Shown one piece after another: positions 28,125 through 36,256 of a stretch of DNA of 46,967 nt; the stretch's first letter is position 1, and every line of letters starts with the position of its first letter. Source of the DNA: Bauldia sp. GTDB taxonomy: Bacteria > Pseudomonadota > Alphaproteobacteria > Rhizobiales > Kaistiaceae. A program made the translations under genes and the position numbers. The notes beneath the pieces were generated by a model. The model was not told the origin of the DNA. It did not search any database and was given only the letters and a program-made list of their open reading frames with translations. The stretch is taken from contig JAGRKZ010000013.1 in assembly GCA_020442065.1 (NCBI GenBank), positions 3,856-50,822 on the forward strand, read 5' to 3'.

Positions 28125-28820
28125 ATGCCGCCCCGTCCGTGCCAGCCAAAGCCCTCGTCCCGGTCAGCCGGTCTCGATGCGCTCACGGCGCAGATTCGCG
28201 CCTGCCGAATCTGTCGGGACAGGCCGGCCGGCCTGCCGCTGCCGCACGAGCCGCGACCGGTCCTGAGGGTCTCCGGCACGGCGACGATCTGCATCGTTGG
28301 ACAGGCGCCCGGAACCCGGGTCCACGCCTCCGGGACGCCGTTCACCGATCCTTCCGGCGATCGGCTGCGTGCCTGGATGGGAGTCGACTCCGAAACGTTC
28401 TACGACGCGAGCCGCATTGCCATCGTGCCGATGGGCTTCTGCTTTCCCGGCCATGACCGGCATGGCGGCGACCTGCCGCCGCGGAAGGAGTGCGCGCCGA
28501 CCTGGCGCGAGCAACTGTTCGCGATGCTCCCGCAGATCCGACTGGTGCTGGCGGTCGGCTCCTACGCCCACGTCTGGCATCTCGGCGTGATGGCACGACC
28601 GACGCTCACCGAGACGGTCACGGCCTGGCGCGACATCGTTGCCGCGACGAACGCCCCCACCATTGTTCCGTTTCCGCACCCATCCTGGCGGAACAACGCC
28701 TGGATCAAGCGGAACCCCTGGTTCGAGGCGGAGTTGCTGCCCTACGTCCGGGCGGCGGTGGCGGAAGAGCTATCACGTCCGTCCCGCGTGGATGAAAAAA
28801 AATTTCGTCAGACGGCTTGA
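28125..28820 (+). CDS. Uracil-DNA glycosylase family protein
   Basis: 231 residues. An N-terminal CRICRD pair precedes motif A as GQAPGTRVHASGTPFTDPSGD, the water-activating/uracil pocket loop of UDG family 4/5-like proteins. The middle VLAVGSYAHVWHL and the C-terminal loop FPHPSWRNN match the DNA-intercalation (HPSxxN) motif. It probably removes uracil or a related lesion; family-4 enzymes bind a [4Fe-4S] cluster through four Cys, and here only two clustered Cys are obvious, so a cluster is doubtful. It starts 56 bp after cobT and may be co-transcribed. Confidence 0.87.
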   Translation: MPPRPCQPKPSSRSAGLDALTAQIRACRICRDRPAGLPLPHEPRPVLRVSGTATICIVGQAPGTRVHASGTPFTDPSGDRLRAWMGVDSETFYDASRIAIVPMGFCFPGHDRHGGDLPPRKECAPTWREQLFAMLPQIRLVLAVGSYAHVWHLGVMARPTLTETVTAWRDIVAATNAPTIVPFPHPSWRNNAWIKRNPWFEAELLPYVRAAVAEELSRPSRVDEKKFRQTA

Positions 28821-28826
28821 TTCGAT

Positions 28827-28854
28827 ATCTGATTTCAGATCATACCGAAATCAG
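28827..28854. promoter_or_regulatory. Palindromic element before the Lrp/AsnC gene
   Basis: ATCTGATTTCAGAT (28827-28840) is a dyad of ATCTGA and TCAGAT around TT. CTGATTTC (28829-28836) is also repeated in inverted orientation as GAAATCAG at 28847-28854. The element lies 24-51 bp before ATG 28878. Lrp proteins typically autoregulate through AT-rich palindromes of about 15 bp, so an autoregulatory operator is a reasonable inference. Confidence 0.45.
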
Positions 28855-28877
28855 GAACATCATTGTCGGGGTGTGTG

Positions 28878-29366
28878 ATGGTGGATCGTCTCGATCGTCG
28901 GATTCTGCAGATTCTTCAGGAGGATGCGACTGTCCCTGTGGCGGAGATCGGCCGCCGGGTCGGGCTGTCGACGACACCGTGCTGGCGGCGCATTCAGAAG
29001 CTGGAGGAGGACGGGGTCATCACCGGGCGGGTGGCGATCCTCAACCCGCGCAAGGTCAATACCCGGGTCACGGCGTTCGTCGCCATCACCACCAACCAGC
29101 ACAACGACGAATGGCTGAAGCGCTTCGCCGAGGTGATCCGCGATTTTCCCGAGGTCATCGAGTTCTACCGGATGGCGGGCCAGGTCGACTATCTGCTCCG
29201 GGTGGTGGTGCCGGACATCGAGGCCTACGACGCCTTTTACAAGCGGCTGATCGCCAAGATCGACATCTCCGACGTCTCGACCACCTTCGCGATGGAGCAG
29301 ATCAAGTACACGACCGCGCTCCCGCTCAACTACATCGTCCTCGACAAGGAAAAGGCGAGCGCCTGA
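28878..29366 (+). CDS. Lrp/AsnC-family transcriptional regulator
   Basis: 162 residues from ATG 28878; an in-frame TTG five codons upstream is less likely. The N-terminal HTH is LDRRILQILQEDATVPVAEI followed by GLSTTPCWRRI and LEEDGVI. The C-terminal RAM/AsnC ligand domain (from about residue 65) includes VIEFYRMAGQVDYLLRV. These proteins sense amino acids as octamers and control amino-acid transport or catabolism. No adjacent amino-acid gene shows its target. It converges on the di-haem gene at 29373 with 6 bp between stops. Confidence 0.93.
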   Translation: MVDRLDRRILQILQEDATVPVAEIGRRVGLSTTPCWRRIQKLEEDGVITGRVAILNPRKVNTRVTAFVAITTNQHNDEWLKRFAEVIRDFPEVIEFYRMAGQVDYLLRVVVPDIEAYDAFYKRLIAKIDISDVSTTFAMEQIKYTTALPLNYIVLDKEKASA

Positions 29367-29372
29367 GCGCCG

Positions 29373-30752
29373 TCACAGCGAGCCGAGGAAGGCGAGCAGT
29401 GCCTCGCGCTCGTCGCGGTCGGCCGTCCGGAATGCTTCGCGCGCGGCTTCGGCCTCGCCGCCATGCCACAGGATCGCCTCGGCGAAGCCGCGGGCGCGGC
29501 CGTCATGAAGCAGCCGGTCGTGCCCGCTGACCACCGGAACCAGTCCCAACCCCCAGAGCGGCGGCGTCCGCCATTCCGAGCCGGTGGCATCGTGATCCGG
29601 GCGGCCGTCGGCGAGGCCCGCGCCCATGTCGTGGAGCATGAGATCCGTGAAGGGATGAAAGGTCTGGTCCCGCAGCTCGGGCAGGACAGCCGCCCCGTCG
29701 GTCGCCAGCGTCGGGACATGGCAGGCGGCACAGCCCAGACGACGAAACGCCGCGTACCCGGCATCGGTCTCGGCCCCGTTCGCATCGCGCCGCGCCGGAA
29801 CCGCGACGGTGCGCATCGTGGTGACGATCCGCGCGAGGAGGGAATCCACGATCTCGGGGCCGTCCTCGGCCGGCGCCGCGAGGCACTCGGCTTGGACCGG
29901 CGGGCAGTTCTGGGCCGGATAGAGTGACGTGGTCAGCCCCATGTCGCCGATTGCGGCGGCGGCGACCTGGTGGCGAAGATCCGCGACATTGGCCTTCCAT
30001 CCGAACCGGCCGGCGGTCCCGGCCGGATCGAGACGGTTGATCCGGCCGGAGATGCCGTCGCCGTCGCTGTCGTCGGGGTCGGCGAGCGACTCCAGCGTGG
30101 CAAGAGGGACGGCTTCGAGGAGGCCGAGGCCAATGATCGCGGGAGCGACGCGGGGGCTGAAGGCCGCGCCGTCGAGCGCGCCATAGGCGAGGTCGACGAG
30201 TTCGATGCGGGGACGGAGGAGTGTGTACGGCGTTCCGTCTCCATAGGCACCGGTGATCGTGTCGTAGCGGATGCGGACCTGACCTTCCGGCGGCACGTCG
30301 TCGATGGCGCGATCGTTGATCTGGTCGCCATAGGCGTCCGGCGTCGCCGCTGCCGCCGTGACCCGCACCAGCATCGAGTCCATCGGCTCGCCCGCGTGCT
30401 CCGGCGGTCGCCCCCGGCCATTGGCCTGGTGGCACCCGGCGCAGGAGGCGCGGTTGAAGGTCGGCCCCAGGCCGTCGAAGATCTTCACGGCGTTGGGGTA
30501 AGGCGCCCACTCGATGGCGAAGAGGCGGCTGCCCAGCCCGAAGTCGCGGCGGCGGGCCTCCGGTGCATTGGCCGCCATGTGGCCGAAGGCGCCGGCTCCA
30601 GCATCCTCGATCGTGGTCGCGCCCCCGAGCCGGGGTGAGAAGCGCCCGTCGTCGCCGGCGGCAAGATGCGTCGGGCCCGTCGTGACACAGAGTGTGGCCA
30701 GCGCCACAAGGACGCAGGTCACCGATAGAGCGCGTGGTGCAGCCTGCCGCAT
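29373..30752 (-). CDS. Secreted di-haem DUF1111 protein ('thiol oxidoreductase', MauG/peroxidase-like)
   Basis: 459 residues from ATG 30752, which gives a signal peptide (MRQAAPRALSVTCVLVALAT); the frame is open further up but without such a leader. Two c-type haem sites are present: CAGCH (Cys104-Cys107-His108, in FNRASCAGCH) and CAACH (Cys341-Cys344-His345). Other DUF1111 blocks are PRVAPAIIGLGLLEAVP, DSDGDGISGRIN, GRFGWKA, FTDLMLHDMG and the C-terminal ILWHGGEAEAAREAF. These proteins resemble di-haem peroxidases and are often encoded with imelysins. It is divergent from imelysin and its own DUF1111 paralogue. Confidence 0.92.
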   Translation of the reverse strand: MRQAAPRALSVTCVLVALATLCVTTGPTHLAAGDDGRFSPRLGGATTIEDAGAGAFGHMAANAPEARRRDFGLGSRLFAIEWAPYPNAVKIFDGLGPTFNRASCAGCHQANGRGRPPEHAGEPMDSMLVRVTAAAATPDAYGDQINDRAIDDVPPEGQVRIRYDTITGAYGDGTPYTLLRPRIELVDLAYGALDGAAFSPRVAPAIIGLGLLEAVPLATLESLADPDDSDGDGISGRINRLDPAGTAGRFGWKANVADLRHQVAAAAIGDMGLTTSLYPAQNCPPVQAECLAAPAEDGPEIVDSLLARIVTTMRTVAVPARRDANGAETDAGYAAFRRLGCAACHVPTLATDGAAVLPELRDQTFHPFTDLMLHDMGAGLADGRPDHDATGSEWRTPPLWGLGLVPVVSGHDRLLHDGRARGFAEAILWHGGEAEAAREAFRTADRDEREALLAFLGSL

Positions 30753-30893
30753 CCGCCATTCATACGACGCGACGCTCGACTCCGGAACCGCCAGCGCCCG
30801 TGGGCCGCGGGCCGATGTCTCGACCAATTCCAAAACAGCGCGCTTGACGGCAAAGTTATGTGACAATAAACCCGTGACGAACAACTGAAGTTG

Positions 30894-30910
30894 TTTGGAT
30901 ATGTTCTAAA
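30894..30910. promoter_or_regulatory. Irr (ICE) box candidate, primary
   Basis: TTTGGAT-ATG-TTCTAAA matches the Irr iron-control element of Rhizobiales (TTTAGAA-N3-TTCTAAA, A/G tolerated at position 4, as I recall it) at all but the last base of the left half. Irr acts under low iron and integrates haem status. The site lies 79 bp before the imelysin start and about 22 bp after the putative -10. Confidence 0.6.
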
Positions 30911-30918
30911 AAATGTAA

Positions 30919-30935
30919 GTAAGAACTGTTCAAAA
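30919..30935. promoter_or_regulatory. Irr (ICE) box candidate, secondary
   Basis: GTAAGAA-CTG-TTCAAAA has the same 7-3-7 arrangement, matching 5/7 in the left half and 6/7 in the right. Its centre is 25 bp from the first box, so two dimers could bind in tandem. Weaker than the first and possibly fortuitous. Confidence 0.35.
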
Positions 30936-30989
30936 CAACCAAATGGTCTCGAAGATCGATTTTACCAGAAAGTATCAGGAGAATTGACG

Positions 30990-32276
30990 ATGATGAGTGA
31001 CGGGCGGGCCTGGTCTCGGACTCTGGTCATCTCCGCCTCGGTGGCGGTGCTGGGCGGCATGACCGGCAGCAGCTTCGCGGCCGATGCGGCCGCGGTCATC
31101 GAGACCTACGCCGACATCGCGCACGCGGGATACGAGGATTCGCTGATCGCGGCGCGCAGCCTCGACGCCGCGGTCGATGCGCTCATCGCCCATCCGAGCG
31201 AGGCGACACTGACGGCGGCACGGGCGGCGTGGCGCGCCGCGCGGGTCCCGTATCAGCAGACCGAGGTCTTCCGTTTCGGCAACGCGATTGTCGACGACTG
31301 GGAGGGGCGGGTGAACGCCTGGCCGCTGGACGAGGGCCTGATCGACTATGTCGACGTCTCCTACGGCACCGAATCCGATACCAATGACCTCTACGTCGTG
31401 AACGTGATCGCCAACCCGCAATTGACGATCGGCGGCCAGGCCATTGACGCGACAACGATCACTCCGGCGCTGCTTCAGGACACGCTGCAGGAGGCCGAGG
31501 ACAACGAGGCCAACGTCGCCACCGGCTATCATGCCATCGAGTTCCTGCTCTGGGGGCAGGACCTGAACGGGACCGGTCCGGGCGCCGGCGCGCGCCCGGC
31601 GACCGACTACGATCTCGCCAATTGCACCGGCGGTCACTGCGATCGCCGCGCTGCCTATCTCAAGGCCGCGTCGACGCTGCTGGTCTCCGATCTCGAGGAG
31701 ATGGTGGCGAACTGGACCGCCACGGGCGAAGCGCGGAAGACCCTCGCCGCGGACCCCAAGGCGGGGCTTGCCGCAATCCTCACGGGCATGGGGTCTCTGT
31801 CCTATGGCGAAGTCGCCGGCGAGCGGATGAAGCTTGGACTCCTGCTTCACGACCCCGAGGAAGAGCACGACTGCTTCTCCGACAACACGTACAATTCGCA
31901 CTACTACGATCAGGTCGGCATCCGGAACGTCTATACGGCGCACTACAAGCGGATCGACGGATCGATCGTCTCCGGTCCCTCAGTCGCCGACCTTGTCGCG
32001 GCGGTCGAGCCCGCACTCGACCGGGAGATCCGGGGCAAGCTCATTGCGACGATCGTGGCGATGGCCGCGATGCGGACCCGTGGCGAGAGCATCGAGGCCT
32101 ACGACCAGATGATCGGCGAGGGGAACGCGGCGGGCAATGACATCGTTCAGGCTGCGATCGACACCTTGATCGACCAGACCCGTTCGATCGAACGCGCCGT
32201 GTCTGTCCTCGATCTCGGCACGATCACAGTCGAAGGGTCCGACAGCCTCGACAACCCGGACGCGGTGTTCCAATAG
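30990..32276 (+). CDS. Imelysin-family periplasmic protein (peptidase M75-like, iron-regulated IrpA type)
   Basis: 428 residues from ATG 30990 (ATG 30993 also possible), with AGGAGA placed 7 bp upstream. A signal peptide ends near SSFAADA. The helical imelysin core carries the family's GxHxxE motif as GYHAIE (Gly179, His181, Glu184) followed by FLLWGQD. Other blocks are AWRAARVPYQQTEVFRFGN, and EEEHDCFSDNTYNSHYYD in the second half. Imelysins (ICMP, IrpA, the EfeO M75 domain) are periplasmic and linked to iron uptake; peptidase activity is disputed. It heads an operon with DUF1111, a second imelysin and DUF1513, behind Irr-like boxes. Confidence 0.93.
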   Translation: MMSDGRAWSRTLVISASVAVLGGMTGSSFAADAAAVIETYADIAHAGYEDSLIAARSLDAAVDALIAHPSEATLTAARAAWRAARVPYQQTEVFRFGNAIVDDWEGRVNAWPLDEGLIDYVDVSYGTESDTNDLYVVNVIANPQLTIGGQAIDATTITPALLQDTLQEAEDNEANVATGYHAIEFLLWGQDLNGTGPGAGARPATDYDLANCTGGHCDRRAAYLKAASTLLVSDLEEMVANWTATGEARKTLAADPKAGLAAILTGMGSLSYGEVAGERMKLGLLLHDPEEEHDCFSDNTYNSHYYDQVGIRNVYTAHYKRIDGSIVSGPSVADLVAAVEPALDREIRGKLIATIVAMAAMRTRGESIEAYDQMIGEGNAAGNDIVQAAIDTLIDQTRSIERAVSVLDLGTITVEGSDSLDNPDAVFQ

Positions 32277-32348
32277 AGGCGAAACCCCGCAGGGCGTGGC
32301 GCGAGGGCCGGTGGGGCTGCCCTCGCATCATGCCGGAACCGATGACGC

Positions 32349-33944
32349 ATGATCCCGTACCGCTATCGCCCTCCACATGATGGCCAGCGTGAGAGCCGCG
32401 CCTCGGGGAGGCCCGGTCCTGCCGGAGGCCGTCTCGCCGAGTTCGCCGCCTTCGCCGGCGCCCTGCTGCTGATCGTCGGGACGGCGGCCGGAAGCGGCTA
32501 CCTTGCCTATCGGGACGATCTGAACGAACGCGACCGTCAGCGGGTTGCCGAGGTGACCGCGCTGACCGACGACTTCACCCGGCCGGAGCGTTTCGAGAGC
32601 ATGTCGGCCGGGGCGACGACGTCCCAGGCGACGCCCAACCGCGACGCCTTTTCGCACTCGCTCTCTAATCTCACTTTCGAAGGCGAGCAGCGCTTCAAGA
32701 TCGGCAATGGCCTGTTCCGGAAGACCTGGGTGTCGTCACCGTCATCGACCCAGGCTTCGGATGGTCTCGGACCCCTGTTCAACGCGCGCGGCTGCCAGGA
32801 GTGTCACCTCAAGGATGGCCGCGGCAACCCGCCGGCGCCGAACAACCGCGCGGTCTCGATGTTCCTGCGCCTGTCGGTGCCGCCCTCGACCGACGCCGAG
32901 CGGGAGGCGCTGGCGAGCAAGGCCATGCTGCGCATCCCCGAGCGCACCTATGGCGGACAACTCCAGAACTTTGGCGTCCCCGGCGTGCCGGCCGAGGGCG
33001 AGTTGCGCATCACCTATGAGGATGTCCCGGTCGCCTTAAACGGTGGCGAGACGGCGATGCTGCGCAAGCCGACCTATGCCGTCGACAATCTCGGCTACGG
33101 GCCGATGGCCGACGAGGTGATGTTGTCGCCGCGGGTTGCGCCGCCGATGATCGGGGTCGGCCTCCTGGAGCAGATCCATCCCGGCGACATTCTCGCCAAC
33201 GTCGACCCGGATGACGCGGATGGCGATGGCGTCTCCGGTCGGCCGAGCATGGTGCGCGATCCGACAACGGGCGAACCGACGCTCGGACGCTTTGGCTGGA
33301 AGGCGTCGACGCCGAGCGTCGCCGCTCAGTCGGCCGACGCCTTCGCCGGGGACATGGGCATTTCGACGCCGCCGGTGCCGGCGCACTGGGGCGACTGTAC
33401 CGCCGCGCAGGCGGCGTGCCTTGACGCGCCGGACGGCGTTCAGGCGCAACTCGGGCCGGTCGAGGCGCCCGATCCGGTGCTCGACCTGGTCGCCTTCTAC
33501 AGCCGCAACCTGGCCGTGCCCGCCCGCCGCGACATCGATGATCCCGAAGTCCTGAAGGGCAAGGCTCTGTTCTACGCCTCCGGTTGCGCGTCCTGCCACC
33601 GGCCGAAATACGTGACCCGGCGGGATGCGCCGCAAGAACAGCATCGCTTCCAGCTGATCTGGCCCTATACCGACCTGCTCCTCCACGACATGGGCGAGGG
33701 ACTGGCCGACCATGCGCCAGTTGGCGATGCCAACGGCCGCGAGTGGCGGACAGCCCCGCTCTGGGGTATCGGTCTCACCGGAACGGTGAACGAGCACCAG
33801 AACTTCCTCCATGACGGCCGTGCGCGCACTCTGCTCGAGGCGATCCTGTGGCATGGCGGCGAGGCCGAAGTCGCCAAGGAAGCTGTTGTCGCAGCCACAC
33901 CCGAAGAGCGGCAGGCTCTGCTTCGCTTCCTGGAGTCGCTTTGA
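32349..33944 (+). CDS. Membrane-anchored di-haem DUF1111 protein
   Basis: 531 residues from ATG 32349. A hydrophobic anchor at about 34-54 follows a basic N-terminus, with no clear cleavage site, so the protein is probably tethered facing the periplasm. Haem sites are CQECH (Cys149-Cys152-His153, in NARGCQECH) and CASCH (Cys413-Cys416-His417). Shared DUF1111 blocks include SPRVAPPMIGVGLLEQI, DADGDGVSGRPS, GRFGWKA, YTDLLLHDMGEG and ILWHGGEAEVAKEA. It is a paralogue of the divergent gene at 29373-30752, and its stop overlaps the following imelysin start (TGATG). Confidence 0.92.
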   Translation: MIPYRYRPPHDGQRESRASGRPGPAGGRLAEFAAFAGALLLIVGTAAGSGYLAYRDDLNERDRQRVAEVTALTDDFTRPERFESMSAGATTSQATPNRDAFSHSLSNLTFEGEQRFKIGNGLFRKTWVSSPSSTQASDGLGPLFNARGCQECHLKDGRGNPPAPNNRAVSMFLRLSVPPSTDAEREALASKAMLRIPERTYGGQLQNFGVPGVPAEGELRITYEDVPVALNGGETAMLRKPTYAVDNLGYGPMADEVMLSPRVAPPMIGVGLLEQIHPGDILANVDPDDADGDGVSGRPSMVRDPTTGEPTLGRFGWKASTPSVAAQSADAFAGDMGISTPPVPAHWGDCTAAQAACLDAPDGVQAQLGPVEAPDPVLDLVAFYSRNLAVPARRDIDDPEVLKGKALFYASGCASCHRPKYVTRRDAPQEQHRFQLIWPYTDLLLHDMGEGLADHAPVGDANGREWRTAPLWGIGLTGTVNEHQNFLHDGRARTLLEAILWHGGEAEVAKEAVVAATPEERQALLRFLESL

Positions 33945-35077
33945 TGGCAAGGCTGCCGATCATGACCCTGCTTGTGGCGGGTGCGCTTGCGCTCGGCGGC
34001 TTCACCCGAGCCTTGGCGGACGACGAAGGTGGAAGCCAGGCGCAGGTCCCGGCGATCGCCTTCAAGCCGATCGTCGACGCCGCGCTCGCGAATGTACTCC
34101 TCCCCGGATACGAGGCGTTGGCCGCGAGCGCTGCCGAAGAGGCGACGCGCTTATCCGACCTCTGCCTTGAGGCCGACGACGCGCGGCTTGCCGCGGCAAG
34201 GGAGGGGTTCCGCGATCTCGTGCTCGCCTGGTCGCGGATCGAACTGGTTCGCTTCGGTCCGGTGCGCGATCGGAACCGCTACGAACGGGTATTCTTCTGG
34301 CCCGACCCGCGCGGGCGCGGGCTTCAGCAGGTCCAGGAGATCCTTGCCACGCAGGACCCGGCGGCGCTCGCGGTGGCTTCGCTGCGCGAGAAGAGCGTTG
34401 CCGTCCAGGGGCTGCCGGCGCTGGAGTTCGTTCTCTACGGGACAGGGAGCGAAGCATTGGTCTATGCGGCCGATCCGGCGGGGCGTTTTCGCTGCGGCTT
34501 CGGCAAGGCCATCGCCGGCGCCATCGCGGCGACCTCGCAGGAGGTCCTGTCGGACTGGACAAGGCCGGACGGCTACGCCGATCTCATGCGCAAGGCGGGA
34601 GCGGACAATCCGGTCTACCGGTCGCACGGCGAGGTCGTGCAAGATCTCATCAAGGCCGCGCGCGAGCAGCTGCAACTGGTCCGCGATCTCAAGATTGCCA
34701 ACGTGATCGAGGCGACGCCGGAGAAGGCGCAGCCGAAGCGCGCGCCGTTCTGGCGGTCGAACCTCACGGTGCCGGCGATCCGCGCCAACATCGATGCGGT
34801 GCTGGCCCTGGTCGGTCCTGACGGGATCTCGGCGGCGCTGCCGGCAGACGCGGCGTGGATCGGCGGCGAGATCGCCTTCGAACTGGCCCAAGTCGACGGG
34901 GTCCTCGCGCGGGTCGAGGATGCGGGCCCTTGGGAGGACGAGGTCAGGGACTCCGACCGCCACAAGGACCTCACCTACGTCCTCATCCCGCTTGGCGACA
35001 TCGTGTCTCTTCTCGAGGACGACTATCCTGGCGCCTTCGGACTGATCATGGGGTTCAATTCTCTCGATGGCGATTGA
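33944..35077 (+). CDS. Second imelysin-family protein, GxHxxE motif altered
   Basis: 377 residues from ATG 33944, overlapping the DUF1111 stop by one base. A signal peptide ends near TRALADDE. The imelysin core is recognisable (LVLAWSRIELVRFGPV, GLPALEFVLYG, DRHKDLTYVLIPLGDIV), but the GxHxxE motif reads GLPALE (156-161), so the His is Pro158 while Glu161 is kept. If the His binds metal in the first imelysin, this copy should differ in binding. Its end overlaps the DUF1513 gene by 11 bases, indicating tight coupling. Confidence 0.9.
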   Translation: MARLPIMTLLVAGALALGGFTRALADDEGGSQAQVPAIAFKPIVDAALANVLLPGYEALAASAAEEATRLSDLCLEADDARLAAAREGFRDLVLAWSRIELVRFGPVRDRNRYERVFFWPDPRGRGLQQVQEILATQDPAALAVASLREKSVAVQGLPALEFVLYGTGSEALVYAADPAGRFRCGFGKAIAGAIAATSQEVLSDWTRPDGYADLMRKAGADNPVYRSHGEVVQDLIKAAREQLQLVRDLKIANVIEATPEKAQPKRAPFWRSNLTVPAIRANIDAVLALVGPDGISAALPADAAWIGGEIAFELAQVDGVLARVEDAGPWEDEVRDSDRHKDLTYVLIPLGDIVSLLEDDYPGAFGLIMGFNSLDGD

Positions 35078-36146
35078 CCGGCGAAGATTCCTGGCATCGA
35101 TCGCGGCTGTCGGCGCGCTGCCGTTCGCGACGCTGACGCGGGCCGACGGTGCGCCGACCTTCATCGCGGCCCGCATGGACGGCAGCAATGCCTTTTCGGT
35201 CGCCGTGCTCGACCTCGCCGGCGATGTGCTGTTCATCGAGGAGCTCGACGCCCGCGCGCACGATATCGCGGTCTCGCCCGACCGCGCCACCGCCGTCGTT
35301 TTCGCCCGCCGTCCCGGCTGGTTTGCCCTGGCGATCGACCTCGCGGGCCGGCAACGGGTCGCGAGCTTCGCGCCGCCGGCCGGTCGCCATTTCTACGGCC
35401 ACGGATTCTTCTCCGCCGACGGCCGGCTGCTCTATGCGACGGAGAACGACTGGGACGGCGAGCGCGGCGTCCTCGGAGTCTATGACCCGGCGGCGAGCTA
35501 CGCGCGCATCGGCGAACTCGAAACCGGCGGCATCGAGCCGCACGAGGCGATGCTGCTGTCGGACGGCCGCACCATCGCTATCGCCAACGGCGGCATCGCC
35601 ACCAACCCCGACTTCGGGCGGACCAAGCTCAATCTCGCCACGATGGCGCCGTCGCTGGTCTACCTCGACGCGGCAACCGGCGATGTTCTCGAACGGGCAG
35701 AGTTGCCCACAAGCCTGCATCAACTCTCCATCCGCCACATGGCGGAGGCGGCCGATGGCAGCGTCTGGTTCGGCGGCCAGTATGAAGGGGCGGAGACTGA
35801 CGTCGTCGATCTCGTCGGTGCCCATCGCCGTGGCGGCCAGCCCACCCTGGTCACGGCGGCCCCGGACGCCTATTCCGGCATGCGGCAGTATGTCGGCGCG
35901 GTCGCGGCCAATCGCGACGGCACCCGGATCGCCGCGACCAGCCCGGTGGGCGGGCGCATGCTCGTCTTCGACGTGGCGACCGGGAATGTCGTGTCGATCC
36001 GCGATGTGGCGGACGTGTGCGGCGTCACCGGCGACGGCGGCGACTTCTTTTCCTCCGACGGCCGTGGCCGGCTCTGGCGTGGCGAGACCCTCCTGAGCGA
36101 GGACCCGTCCGTCGCCTGGGACAATCACATTCGCCGCATCGCGTGA
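35067..36146 (+). CDS. DUF1513 Tat-exported beta-propeller-like protein
   Basis: 359 residues. The N-terminus DRRRFLASIAAVGALP is a twin-arginine signal with the cleavage region near TRADGA, so it is probably folded in the cytoplasm and exported. The body has repeated blades such as YGHGFFSADGRLLYATEND and HEAMLLSDGRTIAIANGG, typical of DUF1513 and of a six- or seven-bladed propeller. The function is unknown, but the family is regularly found last in imelysin/di-haem operons. It overlaps the preceding imelysin by 11 bases. Confidence 0.93.
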   Translation: MAIDRRRFLASIAAVGALPFATLTRADGAPTFIAARMDGSNAFSVAVLDLAGDVLFIEELDARAHDIAVSPDRATAVVFARRPGWFALAIDLAGRQRVASFAPPAGRHFYGHGFFSADGRLLYATENDWDGERGVLGVYDPAASYARIGELETGGIEPHEAMLLSDGRTIAIANGGIATNPDFGRTKLNLATMAPSLVYLDAATGDVLERAELPTSLHQLSIRHMAEAADGSVWFGGQYEGAETDVVDLVGAHRRGGQPTLVTAAPDAYSGMRQYVGAVAANRDGTRIAATSPVGGRMLVFDVATGNVVSIRDVADVCGVTGDGGDFFSSDGRGRLWRGETLLSEDPSVAWDNHIRRIA

Positions 36147-36256
36147 TCTTCCCGACGCGGCGGGTCCTCGTTCCGCGTGGTCCGTGGTACCGTCCGTCGG
36201 CTGCCGCGTTGTCTGCGGCATGCGGCCGCCAGAGGTCCTGCAGGGAGGCCAATCGA

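Larger units (their letters stand above)
30753..30989. promoter_or_regulatory. Shared control region of the divergent iron/haem cluster
   Basis: 237 bp between the two divergent arms. The right half is far more AT-rich than the surroundings. A plausible plus-strand promoter is CTTGAC at 30843-30848 with a weak -10 (TAAACC, 30867-30872) 17 bp on. Two Irr-box-like dyads follow (listed separately), and CAGGAGAA at 30976-30983 is the ribosome binding site for the imelysin gene. Confidence 0.5.
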
